Source: CAYUUR01 sp964510235
GTDB lineage: Bacteria > Patescibacteriota > Saccharimonadia > Saccharimonadales > CAYUUR01
Direction of reading: 5' to 3'
DNA length: 7,230 nucleotides
Assembly: GCA_964510235.1 (NCBI GenBank)
Contig: CAZEBF010000031.1
Coordinates: 1 to 7,230, forward strand
Shown: positions 1-6,322 of the stretch, one piece after another
How positions within the stretch are numbered: position 1 is the stretch's first letter
How the letters are laid out: each line of letters opens with the position of its first letter
The notes under the pieces: generated by a model
Databases searched by the model: none
What the model saw: the letters and a program-made list of their open reading frames with translations, nothing else
What the model was told of the DNA's origin: nothing
Position numbers and translations under genes: made by a program

Positions 1-1859
1 AGCATCGCTGATTCATCAATCTGTTTGACACCAAGCTTCTCCGCCTTGGTAAGTTTACTGGCGCCGACATTCTTGCCTACGACTAAGTAAGTGGTTTCTT
101 GGCTGATAGCCGACTGAAAGGTACCACCTAAGGAGCGAATCCGCTCGGCTGCAACTTCACGGCCCATGCTTTCTAGTGTGCCGGTAATCACAAACTGTTG
201 ACCCTTAAGCGGACCAGTGGCCTGTTGATACGGCGCTGGGCTGACTTGGAGTGCTTTAAATTTGTCTAATAGTTGCTGGTTGTCGGCATCAGCTAACCAG
301 CCGAGTACCGATTCTGCGACCACGTCACCTACACCATCGACTGCCTGCAGCTGGTCGAGTGTGACGTTGATAAACGACTCTAGATTTCCAAAAGCATCGC
401 TCAAATCAATCGCTGTCTGAGCGCCAACGTGCCGAATACCCAGACCATAGATAAAACGAGGCAACGTTGGGTGACGCTTTTCCTGGATAGCGTTAATCAG
501 TTTTTGCGCAGAAATATCCGCAAAACGATCGAGCTCAAGTAACTCGTCTTTTGTCAGTTTATATATGTCTGCCAGGTCTTTTATGAGACCCGCATCAACC
601 AGCGCTACAACATTCTTTTCGCCTAAAGTATCAATATCGAGAGCACCCTTGCTGGCAAAGTGTTGCACGGCTCGCTTCAGAATCAATGGGCCCGTTTCGC
701 CCTTAACGCGGTAGACTGCTTCGCCGGCTGGTCGGTAGAATTCAAGTTCTGGAAACTGACGCTTGAGTTCTTGTTCGTAGTCTACTTTTTTGGCAGTTTT
801 GGGTCGGAGTTCTTTGATGACAGATTCGACTTGCGGGATGATATCACCAGCCTTAAAGATAACCACTGTGTCGCCAACTCGAACGTCTTTACGGGCTATT
901 TCATCCGCATTATGCAAGCTGGCATGTTGGACAGTTGTACCAGCCACCACAACGGGGTCAAACACTGCAACAGGTGTTGCAGCACCAGTACGGCCAATAC
1001 TAATTACAATGTCTTTCACAATAGTCGTGGCTTGCTCGGCAGCGTATTTATATGCCACCGCGGCACGTGGATTCTTGCCGACTACACCCAAGCGCTCATA
1101 CTGGGCTCGGTCATTAACTTTGATGACCAGACCATCAGTTATGTAGGGTAATTCGTCACGGGCTTGATCCCAGTGCTCTACATATTGCATGACGTCATCG
1201 AGGTGCTTAAAGACTGTCGCTTCACGACTTCTGGTAATGCCAAGCTCGGTCATCGCCTCATAGGCAAACATGTTGGTTGGGACTTCACTCGAGTCATCGC
1301 GCAATAAATCGTATCCNNNNNNNNNNNNNNNNNNNNNNNNNNNNNNNNNNNNNNNNNNNNNNNNNNNNNNNNNNNNNNNNNNNNNNNNNNNNNNNNNNNN
1401 NNNNNNNNNNNNNNNNACGTCTTCGCCAATCTTGGTGTCGCCGCGTGTAACTGCTTGTGTAAACACGCCGTCTTGGTATATCAAGGCGCACGCTAAACCG
1501 TCCTTTTTGGTGTCACAAAAGAAATCGTGCTGCGTACCTGGTAACAGCTTATCCATGCGTTTTACCCAAGCCTCAACATCATCACGCGAGAACACATCAT
1601 TTAGTGAAATCATTGGTCGTGAGTGAGTGACTTTTTTGAATTTATCGAGTGGGGTGCTTAAGACTCGCTGGGTGGGACTATCAGCAGTTACGAGCTCAGG
1701 AAAATCTACTTCAATTTTTTTCAGTTCTTGTATAAGACTATCGTAGACTGCATCAGTGACGCTTGGCTCTTCTAAAACATAGTACTCGTAAGCATATGTT
1801 GATAGCTGCTTTTTAAGCTCTGTGGCACGCTTAGCGGCAGTCGCCTGGTCGTTCTTCAT
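1..1859 (-). CDS. ligA: NAD-dependent DNA ligase LigA, 3' end cut by window edge, internal assembly gap
   Basis: This enzyme seals nicks in duplex DNA with NAD+ as AMP donor and is essential in replication and repair. From the ATG at 1859 the reading shows, in order: domain Ia with PSVTDAVYDSL (D36, Y39 and D40 match the NMN-binding residues); the adenylation motif KKDG with the nucleophile K118; TRGDTKIGEDV; then 100 N. After the gap come an FxY-type motif, motif IV (TDGLVIKVN), motif V (AVAYKY), the OB fold (IGRTGAATPVA, AGDIIPQV), helix-hairpin-helix repeats, and a C-terminal BRCT domain (FVITGTLESMG to IDESAM). About 5-10 C-terminal residues lie beyond base 1. The zinc-finger segment (bases about 660-760) has no cysteine at all, and the active-site motif reads CDTKKDG where CELKxDG is usual. 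The start overlaps the preceding gene's stop as ATGA, implying translational coupling. The frame is the same on both sides of the gap. Identity is certain; the oddities are treated in the findings. Confidence 0.97.
   Translation of the reverse strand, partial: MKNDQATAAKRATELKKQLSTYAYEYYVLEEPSVTDAVYDSLIQELKKIEVDFPELVTADSPTQRVLSTPLDKFKKVTHSRPMISLNDVFSRDDVEAWVKRMDKLLPGTQHDFFCDTKKDGLACALIYQDGVFTQAVTRGDTKIGEDXXXXXXXXXXXXXXXXXXXXXXXXXXXXXXXXXXGYDLLRDDSSEVPTNMFAYEAMTELGITRSREATVFKHLDDVMQYVEHWDQARDELPYITDGLVIKVNDRAQYERLGVVGKNPRAAVAYKYAAEQATTIVKDIVISIGRTGAATPVAVFDPVVVAGTTVQHASLHNADEIARKDVRVGDTVVIFKAGDIIPQVESVIKELRPKTAKKVDYEQELKRQFPELEFYRPAGEAVYRVKGETGPLILKRAVQHFASKGALDIDTLGEKNVVALVDAGLIKDLADIYKLTKDELLELDRFADISAQKLINAIQEKRHPTLPRFIYGLGIRHVGAQTAIDLSDAFGNLESFINVTLDQLQAVDGVGDVVAESVLGWLADADNQQLLDKFKALQVSPAPYQQATGPLKGQQFVITGTLESMGREVAAERIRSLGGTFQSAISQETTYLVVGKNVGASKLTKAEKLGVKQIDESAM
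1317..1416. other. 100-N assembly gap inside ligA
   Basis: A run of exactly 100 undetermined bases, the customary placeholder for a gap of unknown size. On the 5' side of ligA the protein stops at GEDV. On the other side it resumes at GYDLLRDD, which fits the position of the conserved FFxYG segment. In E. coli LigA about 78 residues separate these points, while 100 N allow only about 33. The missing part should hold the EVRGEVF motif and the NPRNAAAGSLRQLD segment. The placeholder is therefore probably too short by roughly 130 bases. Confidence 0.9.
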
Positions 1860-2827
1860 CTCATCAGATTCCTGTAAAGCTGGTACAAATAACTGATCAT
1901 GATGGTCAGGCATAGCACGCCATACCCAAAGAAAATAAACTCGGCGATTGCCGTCAGAAACAGCACAATTGGCAGCAAAATAATCAAACCAAATAAAGCG
2001 AGTGCGACAGGTGCAAATACGACTTTACGCATCACTTCACCGCGACGGTACCGGACGAGCTCACGTGCAGAGCGTAAAGCTTGCATTGGAACTATCCCTG
2101 GTAGGGTCACAATAATAAGCGCAAATAATGACGAACAAAGCATATAAAACGTTAGTAGCAGCGATGCTAGTAAGAGCAGTAACCAAACCAGACTTTCACC
2201 ACTTGTAGCCGAAATGCCGGTTACCATAACTTGTTGGTAAATCGTCGAGCCAACCAGAGCCGGAACAAACTGCAGACCAACCACACTCAGCACTAACATA
2301 AAGGGCACGAATTGCGATGGGCCTTTGTAGTAGGCTTCGCGCGCTAATGGCACAACGGGCTTATCGGCTTGAACTTGCCGCAATCCCCATATCATAGCCA
2401 TAACAAAAACGACTGCCAGAATAAGTTGATACAGGCTGGCGATTTCTGACTGACCACTCGTAGTATTACCAAGCAGATACGCCACCAAACCAAACGCAGT
2501 TGACGCTTGCGCACCAGGCAGTTCATTCGATTCGTTGAGCGCTTCTTTAATTATGGTTAGGTCCGAGCCAGCAAAACCTCGCACAAACACAATGTATAGC
2601 AGCGTAAAGATTCCGATGACTGGGCCAAATAACAGTTTGTTGCGCCACAACACAGCTACTGATGATTTGAGCATCCTCCAACCCGAAGGCAGCTTAGCTG
2701 ACGGATGTTTAATGCGTTTACTAAGTCGAAAACTTTTGTACTCTGGTGTCTTGAGGGCCCGCTTGTCTGACGCCTGACGAACAGGTAAAACGGGAGCTTT
2801 CTTTTTGATTGTCCGCTGGCGCGCCAT
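1856..2827 (-). CDS. polytopic membrane protein of unknown function
   Basis: A 323-residue protein I do not recognise by name. The first 60 or so residues are strongly basic (RQRTIKKK, RLSKRIKH) and should be cytoplasmic. Hydrophobic segments follow at about 64-84, 131-149, 172-193, 213-240, 269-295 and 297-318, with a weaker one near 108-120, giving roughly six membrane passes. The stretch around 249-275 (ALRSARELVRYRRGEV, then a hydrophobic run) resembles the amphipathic SxxLVxGR-type linker of GPDP_memb/DUF975-like membrane families; this is only an inference from pattern. It starts one base inside the htpX stop (TAATG) and ends in an ATGA overlap with ligA, so it is translated as part of the lemA-htpX unit. 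A GGGGG run lies 10 bases before the ATG. A role with HtpX in the membrane is suggested by position only. Confidence 0.88.
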   Translation of the reverse strand: MARQRTIKKKAPVLPVRQASDKRALKTPEYKSFRLSKRIKHPSAKLPSGWRMLKSSVAVLWRNKLLFGPVIGIFTLLYIVFVRGFAGSDLTIIKEALNESNELPGAQASTAFGLVAYLLGNTTSGQSEIASLYQLILAVVFVMAMIWGLRQVQADKPVVPLAREAYYKGPSQFVPFMLVLSVVGLQFVPALVGSTIYQQVMVTGISATSGESLVWLLLLLASLLLTFYMLCSSLFALIIVTLPGIVPMQALRSARELVRYRRGEVMRKVVFAPVALALFGLIILLPIVLFLTAIAEFIFFGYGVLCLTIMISYLYQLYRNLMR

Positions 2828-3702
2828 TATTGGTGTGCCCCCATTTGACGCAAGCGACGAATGCGCTCTTCAACAGGCGGATGGGTACTAAACAAACTAG
2901 CGCCAGCTTTTTTCTTGAGCGGGCTCGCAAAGTAAAAGTGGGCGGTGGATTTATTCTGTCGCTTAACGACACTGCTGCTAGCTTGAATTTTTTCTAAGGC
3001 GCTAGCCAAACCTTCTGGGTAGCGAGTCGTCAACGCACCAGTGGCATCTGCCAGATACTCGCGCTTCCTAGAAATGGCTAGCTGAATTAACGTTGCGGCA
3101 ATTGGTGCAAGCACAACGACAACTACAAAGATAATCACGCCCAGTAATCCACCGCCAGGACTGTCATCATCGCTAAAGAATGCGATACGCCAAAACATAT
3201 CAGCAATTAAAGCCACAACACCCACCAGCGCAAAAGCAATAACCGAAACTCGGATATCATAGTTTTTGACGTGTCCTAGTTCGTGAGCCATGACGCCTTG
3301 TAACTCTTGATCATTCAAAGCATTTAGTAAGCCGGTTGTCGCACAAACTGCTGCGTGTTCTGGGTCGCGCCCTGTCGCAAATGCGTTTAATGCTGGATCG
3401 TCAATAATATAGACTTTTGGTGTTGGCATTCCCTCTGTTATCGCGAGATTTTCAACAATCCTAAACAAACGTGGATTATCACGCTTTTGGATCTCTTTTG
3501 CTCCGTTTAGAGCCAAAACAGCCTTACCGGCTGCAAAGTAGCTCCAGATCACGTAAAAAACTGCAAATATTCCCACCATAACCGTGTAGCTCATGTCTGA
3601 AAAGTACCAACCAATACCATATGCCAGCAAGCCAACCAGCACAAAGAAGGACAGCATGATGTAAGCTGACTTGCGTTTGTTAGCAGATATCTCTGAGTAC
3701 AC
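2827..3702 (-). CDS. htpX: HtpX-family membrane zinc metalloprotease (M48)
   Basis: An integral-membrane M48 peptidase; in well-studied bacteria HtpX degrades misfolded membrane proteins, with the active site facing the cytoplasm. Visible here are two N-terminal membrane helices (about 14-34 and 41-60), the zinc motif HELGH at 140-144 with catalytic E141, two further hydrophobic segments (about 152-170 and 188-209), the third zinc ligand E215 in REYLAD, and the C-terminal STHPPVEERIRRL signature. At 291 residues it is nearly the length of E. coli HtpX, and every catalytic residue is present. The start is GTG (MYSEIS), chosen because AAGGA sits 5 bases upstream; the next ATG is at residue 16, inside the first helix. 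It lies 27 bases after lemA, a common pairing, and its TAA overlaps the next ATG by one base. Confidence 0.96.
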   Translation of the reverse strand: MYSEISANKRKSAYIMLSFFVLVGLLAYGIGWYFSDMSYTVMVGIFAVFYVIWSYFAAGKAVLALNGAKEIQKRDNPRLFRIVENLAITEGMPTPKVYIIDDPALNAFATGRDPEHAAVCATTGLLNALNDQELQGVMAHELGHVKNYDIRVSVIAFALVGVVALIADMFWRIAFFSDDDSPGGGLLGVIIFVVVVVLAPIAATLIQLAISRKREYLADATGALTTRYPEGLASALEKIQASSSVVKRQNKSTAHFYFASPLKKKAGASLFSTHPPVEERIRRLRQMGAHQ

Positions 3703-3729
3703 TGGTGTCCTTACCTAGTTAGGATCAGC

Positions 3730-4308
3730 TTAGAATGAAACTTCTGTTGGTTCAGCGATTTTCTTGGCTTCAGCTTCATCAACTTCGTAGAAATCGCGTT
3801 GCTTAAAACCAAAACCTTTGGCAATAAGGCTGGTCGGGAAAGTCTGAATCTTGGTGTTTAGATCACGGACTGAGCCGTTGTAAAAGCGACGTGATGCCTG
3901 GATTTTGTCTTCTGTGTCGACCAGTTCGTCTTGCAGCTGCTTAAAGTTTTCGTTGGCTTTGAGGTCAGGGTAAGCTTCAGCAACAGCAAACAGACTCTTC
4001 ATGGCACCTTCAAACATGTTGTCTGCTTGGGCTGTATCTTTGACGCCTTTAGCGCTCATGATTGCTGAGCGAGCTTCAGTGACTTGCTCAAACACTTTGC
4101 TTTCGTGCTTAGCATAGCCTTTAACTGCGTTTACGAGGTTTGGAATAAGATCGTTACGACGCTTCAGCTGAACGGTAATATCGCTCCAGGCTTCATCCAC
4201 ACGAACGCGAGATTTGACGAGACTGTTATAGATGACAATCAGAACGATGACAACGACGGCTGCAATAATGAGACCATAGATCATGTATTTTCCCCAGTTA
4301 AATGACAT
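3730..4308 (-). CDS. lemA: LemA family protein
   Basis: LemA proteins are single-pass, N-out membrane proteins of unclear biochemical role that often sit beside HtpX-type proteases. This one has a hydrophobic segment at about residues 11-28, then the family signature: VDEAWSDI, QLKRRNDLIPNLV and GYAKHESKVFEQVTEAR. The rest is a long helical bundle, and the 192-residue length is normal. It is the first gene of the lemA-htpX-membrane protein-ligA unit. Two starts are possible. The ATG at 4308 gives MSFNWGKY but lies only 4 bases after the -10 box. The in-frame ATG at 4284 (residue 9, MIYGLI) is preceded by GGGG at 7 bases and would have a leader of about 22 bases. The longer form is listed, but the shorter is quite possible. 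The product call is firm. Confidence 0.95.
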   Translation of the reverse strand: MSFNWGKYMIYGLIIAAVVVIVLIVIYNSLVKSRVRVDEAWSDITVQLKRRNDLIPNLVNAVKGYAKHESKVFEQVTEARSAIMSAKGVKDTAQADNMFEGAMKSLFAVAEAYPDLKANENFKQLQDELVDTEDKIQASRRFYNGSVRDLNTKIQTFPTSLIAKGFGFKQRDFYEVDEAEAKKIAEPTEVSF

Positions 4309-4312
4309 ATAC

Positions 4313-4321
4313 AGTATACCA
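4313..4321 (-). promoter_or_regulatory. extended -10 promoter of the lemA-htpX-ligA unit
   Basis: Reads TGGTATACT on the minus strand: a TGn extension plus TATACT. No convincing -35 lies 16-18 bases upstream, which is usual for extended -10 promoters. It sits in the 40-base gap between tRNA-Leu and lemA. If transcription begins 7 bases after the box, the start point falls at about 4306, within the upstream lemA ATG. Confidence 0.6.
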
Positions 4322-4348
4322 CTGAGGCTACAAAACTAGAACAATAAA

Positions 4349-4435
4349 TGGTGCGCGGGGCGGGGATCGAACCCGCACGGTCTTTCGACCACAGCATTTT
4401 AAGTGCTGCTTGGCTACCAGTTACAACACCCGCGC
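4349..4435 (-). tRNA. tRNA-Leu (anticodon TAA)
   Basis: An 87-base class II tRNA read on the minus strand. The acceptor stem GCGCGGG pairs fully with CCCGCGC, followed by A73 and an encoded CCA. The anticodon stem CAGCA/TGCTG encloses the loop CTTAAAA, giving anticodon TAA, which decodes UUA. The long variable arm GGTC-GAAA-GACC is the mark of tRNA-Leu (or Ser/Tyr), and the T-arm is GCGGG-TTCGATC-CCCGC. It lies 9 bases after tRNA-Cys and is probably co-transcribed with it. Confidence 0.97.
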
Positions 4436-4444
4436 ACGCAATAA

Positions 4445-4518
4445 TGGAGGCACCGAGCGGATTCGAACCGCTGTACGAGCTTTTGCAGAGCTCTGCCTAA
4501 CCACTCGGCCACGGCGCC
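4445..4518 (-). tRNA. tRNA-Cys (anticodon GCA)
   Basis: A 74-base tRNA on the minus strand. The acceptor GGCGCCG pairs with CGGTGCC (one G-T pair), then the discriminator T73 typical of tRNA-Cys and an encoded CCA. The anticodon stem GAGCT/AGCTC holds the loop CTGCAAA, anticodon GCA. The T-arm is AGCGG-TTCGAAT-CCGCT and the D-arm stem is GCC/GGC. It is the first of a two-tRNA unit with tRNA-Leu. Confidence 0.97.
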
Positions 4519-4529
4519 TTATCACGAAT

Positions 4530-4535
4530 AGTATA
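4530..4535 (-). promoter_or_regulatory. -10 box of the tRNA-Cys/tRNA-Leu unit
   Basis: TATACT on the minus strand, ending 11 bases before the tRNA-Cys 5' end, so a start point near 4523 would leave a leader of about 5 bases. It lies in the palindrome AGTATACT (4530-4537). A good -35 at normal spacing was not found; the nearest TTGAAC (4548-4553) is only 12 bases away. Weak call. Confidence 0.4.
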
Positions 4536-4563
4536 CTAGAAAAGTCCGTTCAAAACACTCTTG

Positions 4564-4572
4564 TGCTATGGT
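4564..4572 (+). promoter_or_regulatory. extended -10 promoter of the 104-residue orphan gene
   Basis: TGCTATGGT on the plus strand: TGn extension plus a -10 box (TATGGT). It ends exactly 6 bases before the ATG at 4579, so the expected transcription start is the A of the start codon, giving a leaderless mRNA. No clear -35. The AGG 2 bases before the ATG is too close to serve as a ribosome binding site. Confidence 0.5.
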
Positions 4573-4578
4573 TAGGTC

Positions 4579-4893
4579 ATGGAAACACCCCGCTGTCTAC
4601 TGAATGCACTCGATCAAATGCTTGATGACCCTGATAACGACACCGCTGTTGCAACAGCAGCTGAGTGTTACACGGGGCAAATCGATGCAACAGACGAAAG
4701 TATGACTGACGGCTTTGAATGTAGGGTCGATGGCTGTTTGGTTAATTGCCGCATGCATAGCTGGCATAACGAGGGTTTTGGCCAGCTAACACAAACACTA
4801 AATGCGACAGACGGACCGTGTGCCGAAGATGCCTTTGTTGATGTGCCAAAGACTGTAGTAACTCAGTTCCTCCTGAACCAACACGAAGATTAA
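4579..4893 (+). CDS. small acidic Cys/His-rich protein, unrecognised
   Basis: A 104-residue protein that I cannot assign to a family, and the only plus-strand gene here. It has no signal peptide or membrane segment, so it is probably cytoplasmic, and it is acidic (DQMLDDPDNDT, DATDES). It holds six Cys (6, 30, 48, 53, 57, 81) and a cluster C48-x4-C53-x3-C57-x2-H60-x2-H63, which could bind a metal. The case that it is real: it fills exactly the space between the tRNA pair and the Nudix gene, has a well-placed extended -10 box, no competing minus-strand reading frame covers it, and its TAA interlocks with the Nudix TAA through TTAA at 4890-4893. Against: no homology or ribosome binding site can be shown. 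Confidence 0.6.
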   Translation: METPRCLLNALDQMLDDPDNDTAVATAAECYTGQIDATDESMTDGFECRVDGCLVNCRMHSWHNEGFGQLTQTLNATDGPCAEDAFVDVPKTVVTQFLLNQHED

Positions 4894-5306
4894 TCAGCCA
4901 CGAAACCAATCGCCGAGCTTATATGCTCCTTAAAGTCTGATTCTGGCAATGCGGCTGGGTCTGCCCACAGCAGTTCCACTACTTCGTCGGTTGTTTGTGG
5001 CACATCAGCTGGAATGTGTGCTTTTACGATGTGACGAAAATGCTCTGAATGCGGAATGTGTTTTTTGACGTACGTTAGAATATGGTCAGGCTGTATCTTG
5101 CAACCAAGCTCTTCCATAATTTCACGCTCAATCGCCTGCATTATAGTCTCGTTCGCATGAATTTTGCCCCCTGGCAACTTCCAGTTTTCATCATCAAACT
5201 CTTTCACCAACAGCACCCTACCTTCACGGTCAACAATCACCACTCTTACGACATCAAGTATCGGCGTATCAGGCAGCTCATTTAGTGCCGTAAGATTTTG
5301 ATTCAT
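4890..5306 (-). CDS. Nudix hydrolase
   Basis: A 138-residue, single-domain Nudix protein that should hydrolyse a nucleoside diphosphate linked to another moiety, using a divalent metal. The Nudix box is complete: G47-x5-E53-x7-R61 E62-x2-E65 E66-x-G68, beginning GGKIHANE and ending REIMEELGC. It is preceded by the usual strand VVRVVIVDREGRVLLVK and the substrate-side segment NWKLPGG. Substrate specificity cannot be read from the sequence; nucleotide-pool cleaning (MutT-like) is a default guess. The ATG overlaps the TGA of the 91-residue membrane protein as ATGA and lacks a good ribosome binding site of its own, so it is probably translationally coupled. Its stop shares the palindrome TTAA with the convergent gene. 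Confidence 0.94.
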   Translation of the reverse strand: MNQNLTALNELPDTPILDVVRVVIVDREGRVLLVKEFDDENWKLPGGKIHANETIMQAIEREIMEELGCKIQPDHILTYVKKHIPHSEHFRHIVKAHIPADVPQTTDEVVELLWADPAALPESDFKEHISSAIGFVAD

Positions 5307-5578
5307 TGCTTTTTGGACCGTGCCACAACGTATCGATACAAATCGTAATACAGAAGAAAGGTGACCATTTGTATCGCAAACGCAGACAGAAGTATCAAGA
5401 CCACTCCATATCCGTTACCTTGTTCGTTCACAGTAACGCCAGTTGTTCCCTGGTCAATATCAATGAATGATACTGCTATGGACACTATTCCGACGACCGA
5501 CAAAGCCAACCATAGTTTAATGTGAAGTCTGGTATTCTCTAAGAACGATACAGCGCGCCGATTATCATCTTGTGCCAT
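5303..5578 (-). CDS. small two-helix membrane protein, unrecognised
   Basis: A 91-residue protein with two hydrophobic segments, about 20-40 and 57-78, joined by a polar loop rich in Gly, Asn and Gln (QGTTGVTVNEQGNGYG). The N-terminus (DDNRR) and C-terminus (RSKKQ) are charged, so both ends are probably inside the cell with the loop outside. The ATG start is firm: AGGAG lies 6 bases upstream and an extended -10 box lies just before that. It leads a two-gene unit with the Nudix hydrolase, joined by ATGA. Function unknown. Confidence 0.85.
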   Translation of the reverse strand: MAQDDNRRAVSFLENTRLHIKLWLALSVVGIVSIAVSFIDIDQGTTGVTVNEQGNGYGVVLILLSAFAIQMVTFLLYYDLYRYVVARSKKQ

Positions 5579-5601
5579 GTAATACTCCTGTTATGCGCCA
5601 A

Positions 5602-5610
5602 ATTATAGCA
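5602..5610 (-). promoter_or_regulatory. consensus extended -10 promoter (membrane protein-Nudix unit)
   Basis: TGCTATAAT on the minus strand, a perfect extended -10, without a recognisable -35. The predicted start near 5595 gives a 17-base leader carrying AGGAG, so this is the one clear conventional leadered gene with its own promoter here. The box overlaps the 12-base perfect palindrome ATAGCATGCTAT (5605-5616). Confidence 0.7.
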
Positions 5611-5616
5611 TGCTAT
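5605..5616. repeat. 12-base palindrome over the -10 region
   Basis: ATAGCATGCTAT, a perfect inverted repeat. It covers the TGC and first half of the -10 box of the membrane protein-Nudix promoter, a position where a bound dimeric protein would block transcription. It may equally arise because TGCTAT is part of the promoter motif itself. Confidence 0.35.
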
Positions 5617-5647
5617 CAGCTTTCTAGTAGCCATAGATTATACCTGT

Positions 5648-6316
5648 CTAGTAAGCGACGGCTTTTTTGAACTCGTCGGCAACAGTTTGCGGTTGTATGG
5701 CTAGCCACGCATCCTGTTTACAATGCTCGGTTGAACCTTCGTTATTGGCAAAGGCTTTGGCGGCTTGCATGTAGAGTGTCGTACCGTTAGCAAGTTTTAC
5801 AGAGCCAGCATCTTCAACCCACGGGTTGATTAGAGGTGCATCTTTTGTGCTAACAAAAAGCAGCTCGTCACAGCCCATTTGGCTAATTTCGTAATCATTG
5901 ATATTTGTACTAGTAACTCGAATAAAGAGGTCCTCACCGCTGTCAATATTGTCTGAATCTGATGAATACTGTAGCGATTTTGTAACTGAATTATACGGCA
6001 GAGCTACGCCAAGCTCTGGAAAAACAACCTTGTCTGCTTTAGCATCAATTGCTGGGCGTAGTAATGAACGTTGAAAAGCCACTTTTCCCTCCAGCTCAGA
6101 AATTCTTCCGCCAGTTTCTTCTAGAGTGGTTTGAATACTTTTGACATCACCGTACAAGAACAACACGGCGCCACTGAGAGCTAAAACTGCCACAAACAAC
6201 ACTGCAAGTAAGAGCTTGCTCAACACGTTCCCAGACCGTTGCTTCGAAGTGGGCTGAGTAGTATTGATACTCTGATGAGCCGATACATTTGCTTGTGAGT
6301 TATTGAATTCATCCAT
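5648..6316 (-). CDS. single-pass membrane protein with coiled coil and outer domain, unrecognised
   Basis: A 222-residue protein I cannot place in a family. Residues 1-30 are polar, rich in Asn, Gln, Ser and Thr, and should be cytoplasmic. A membrane helix spans about 33-55. A heptad-like stretch (about 57-82, VKSIQTTLEETGGRISELEGKV) suggests a short coiled coil, hence oligomers. The remaining 130 or so residues form a soluble, probably extracellular domain with two Cys (149 and 199) that could form a disulfide. The ATG was chosen because an extended -10 box ends exactly 6 bases before it; no ribosome binding site is present. It lies between the pilin-like gene and the Nudix unit, transcribed alone. 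A cell-surface role is inferred from topology only. Confidence 0.85.
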   Translation of the reverse strand: MDEFNNSQANVSAHQSINTTQPTSKQRSGNVLSKLLLAVLFVAVLALSGAVLFLYGDVKSIQTTLEETGGRISELEGKVAFQRSLLRPAIDAKADKVVFPELGVALPYNSVTKSLQYSSDSDNIDSGEDLFIRVTSTNINDYEISQMGCDELLFVSTKDAPLINPWVEDAGSVKLANGTTLYMQAAKAFANNEGSTEHCKQDAWLAIQPQTVADEFKKAVAY

Positions 6317-6322
6317 AGAACA

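Noticed and set aside
660..1151. Overlapping plus-strand reading frames of 118-163 codons opposite ligA
   Set aside because: They lie antisense to well-conserved ligase domains, and their translations show no family features; shadow frames.
1270..1626. Reading frames on both strands running through the N gap
   Set aside because: They exist only because N codons are not stops; the true frame here is ligA on the minus strand.
1..1859. ligA as a broken pseudogene
   Set aside because: No stop or frameshift is visible; the only interruption is the assembly gap, and catalytic K118, motifs IV and V and the BRCT domain are intact.
3703..3729. Small hairpin CCTAGTTAGG between lemA and htpX as a terminator
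   Set aside because: Only a 4-base stem, no T run, and it sits just upstream of the htpX ribosome binding site.
4410..4625. A plus-strand reading frame of 71 codons
   Set aside because: It runs across both tRNA genes on the opposite strand and into the start of the orphan gene in another frame; not a gene.
1856..5305. UGA reassigned to glycine, as in some related candidate phyla
   Set aside because: TGA ends two genes at ATGA junctions (1856 and 5303) and the products look complete there.
4890..5578. The 91-residue membrane protein and Nudix pair as a toxin-antitoxin or defence module
   Set aside because: The order and ATGA overlap superficially fit, but neither protein shows toxin, DNA-binding or sensor features; ordinary housekeeping is simpler.
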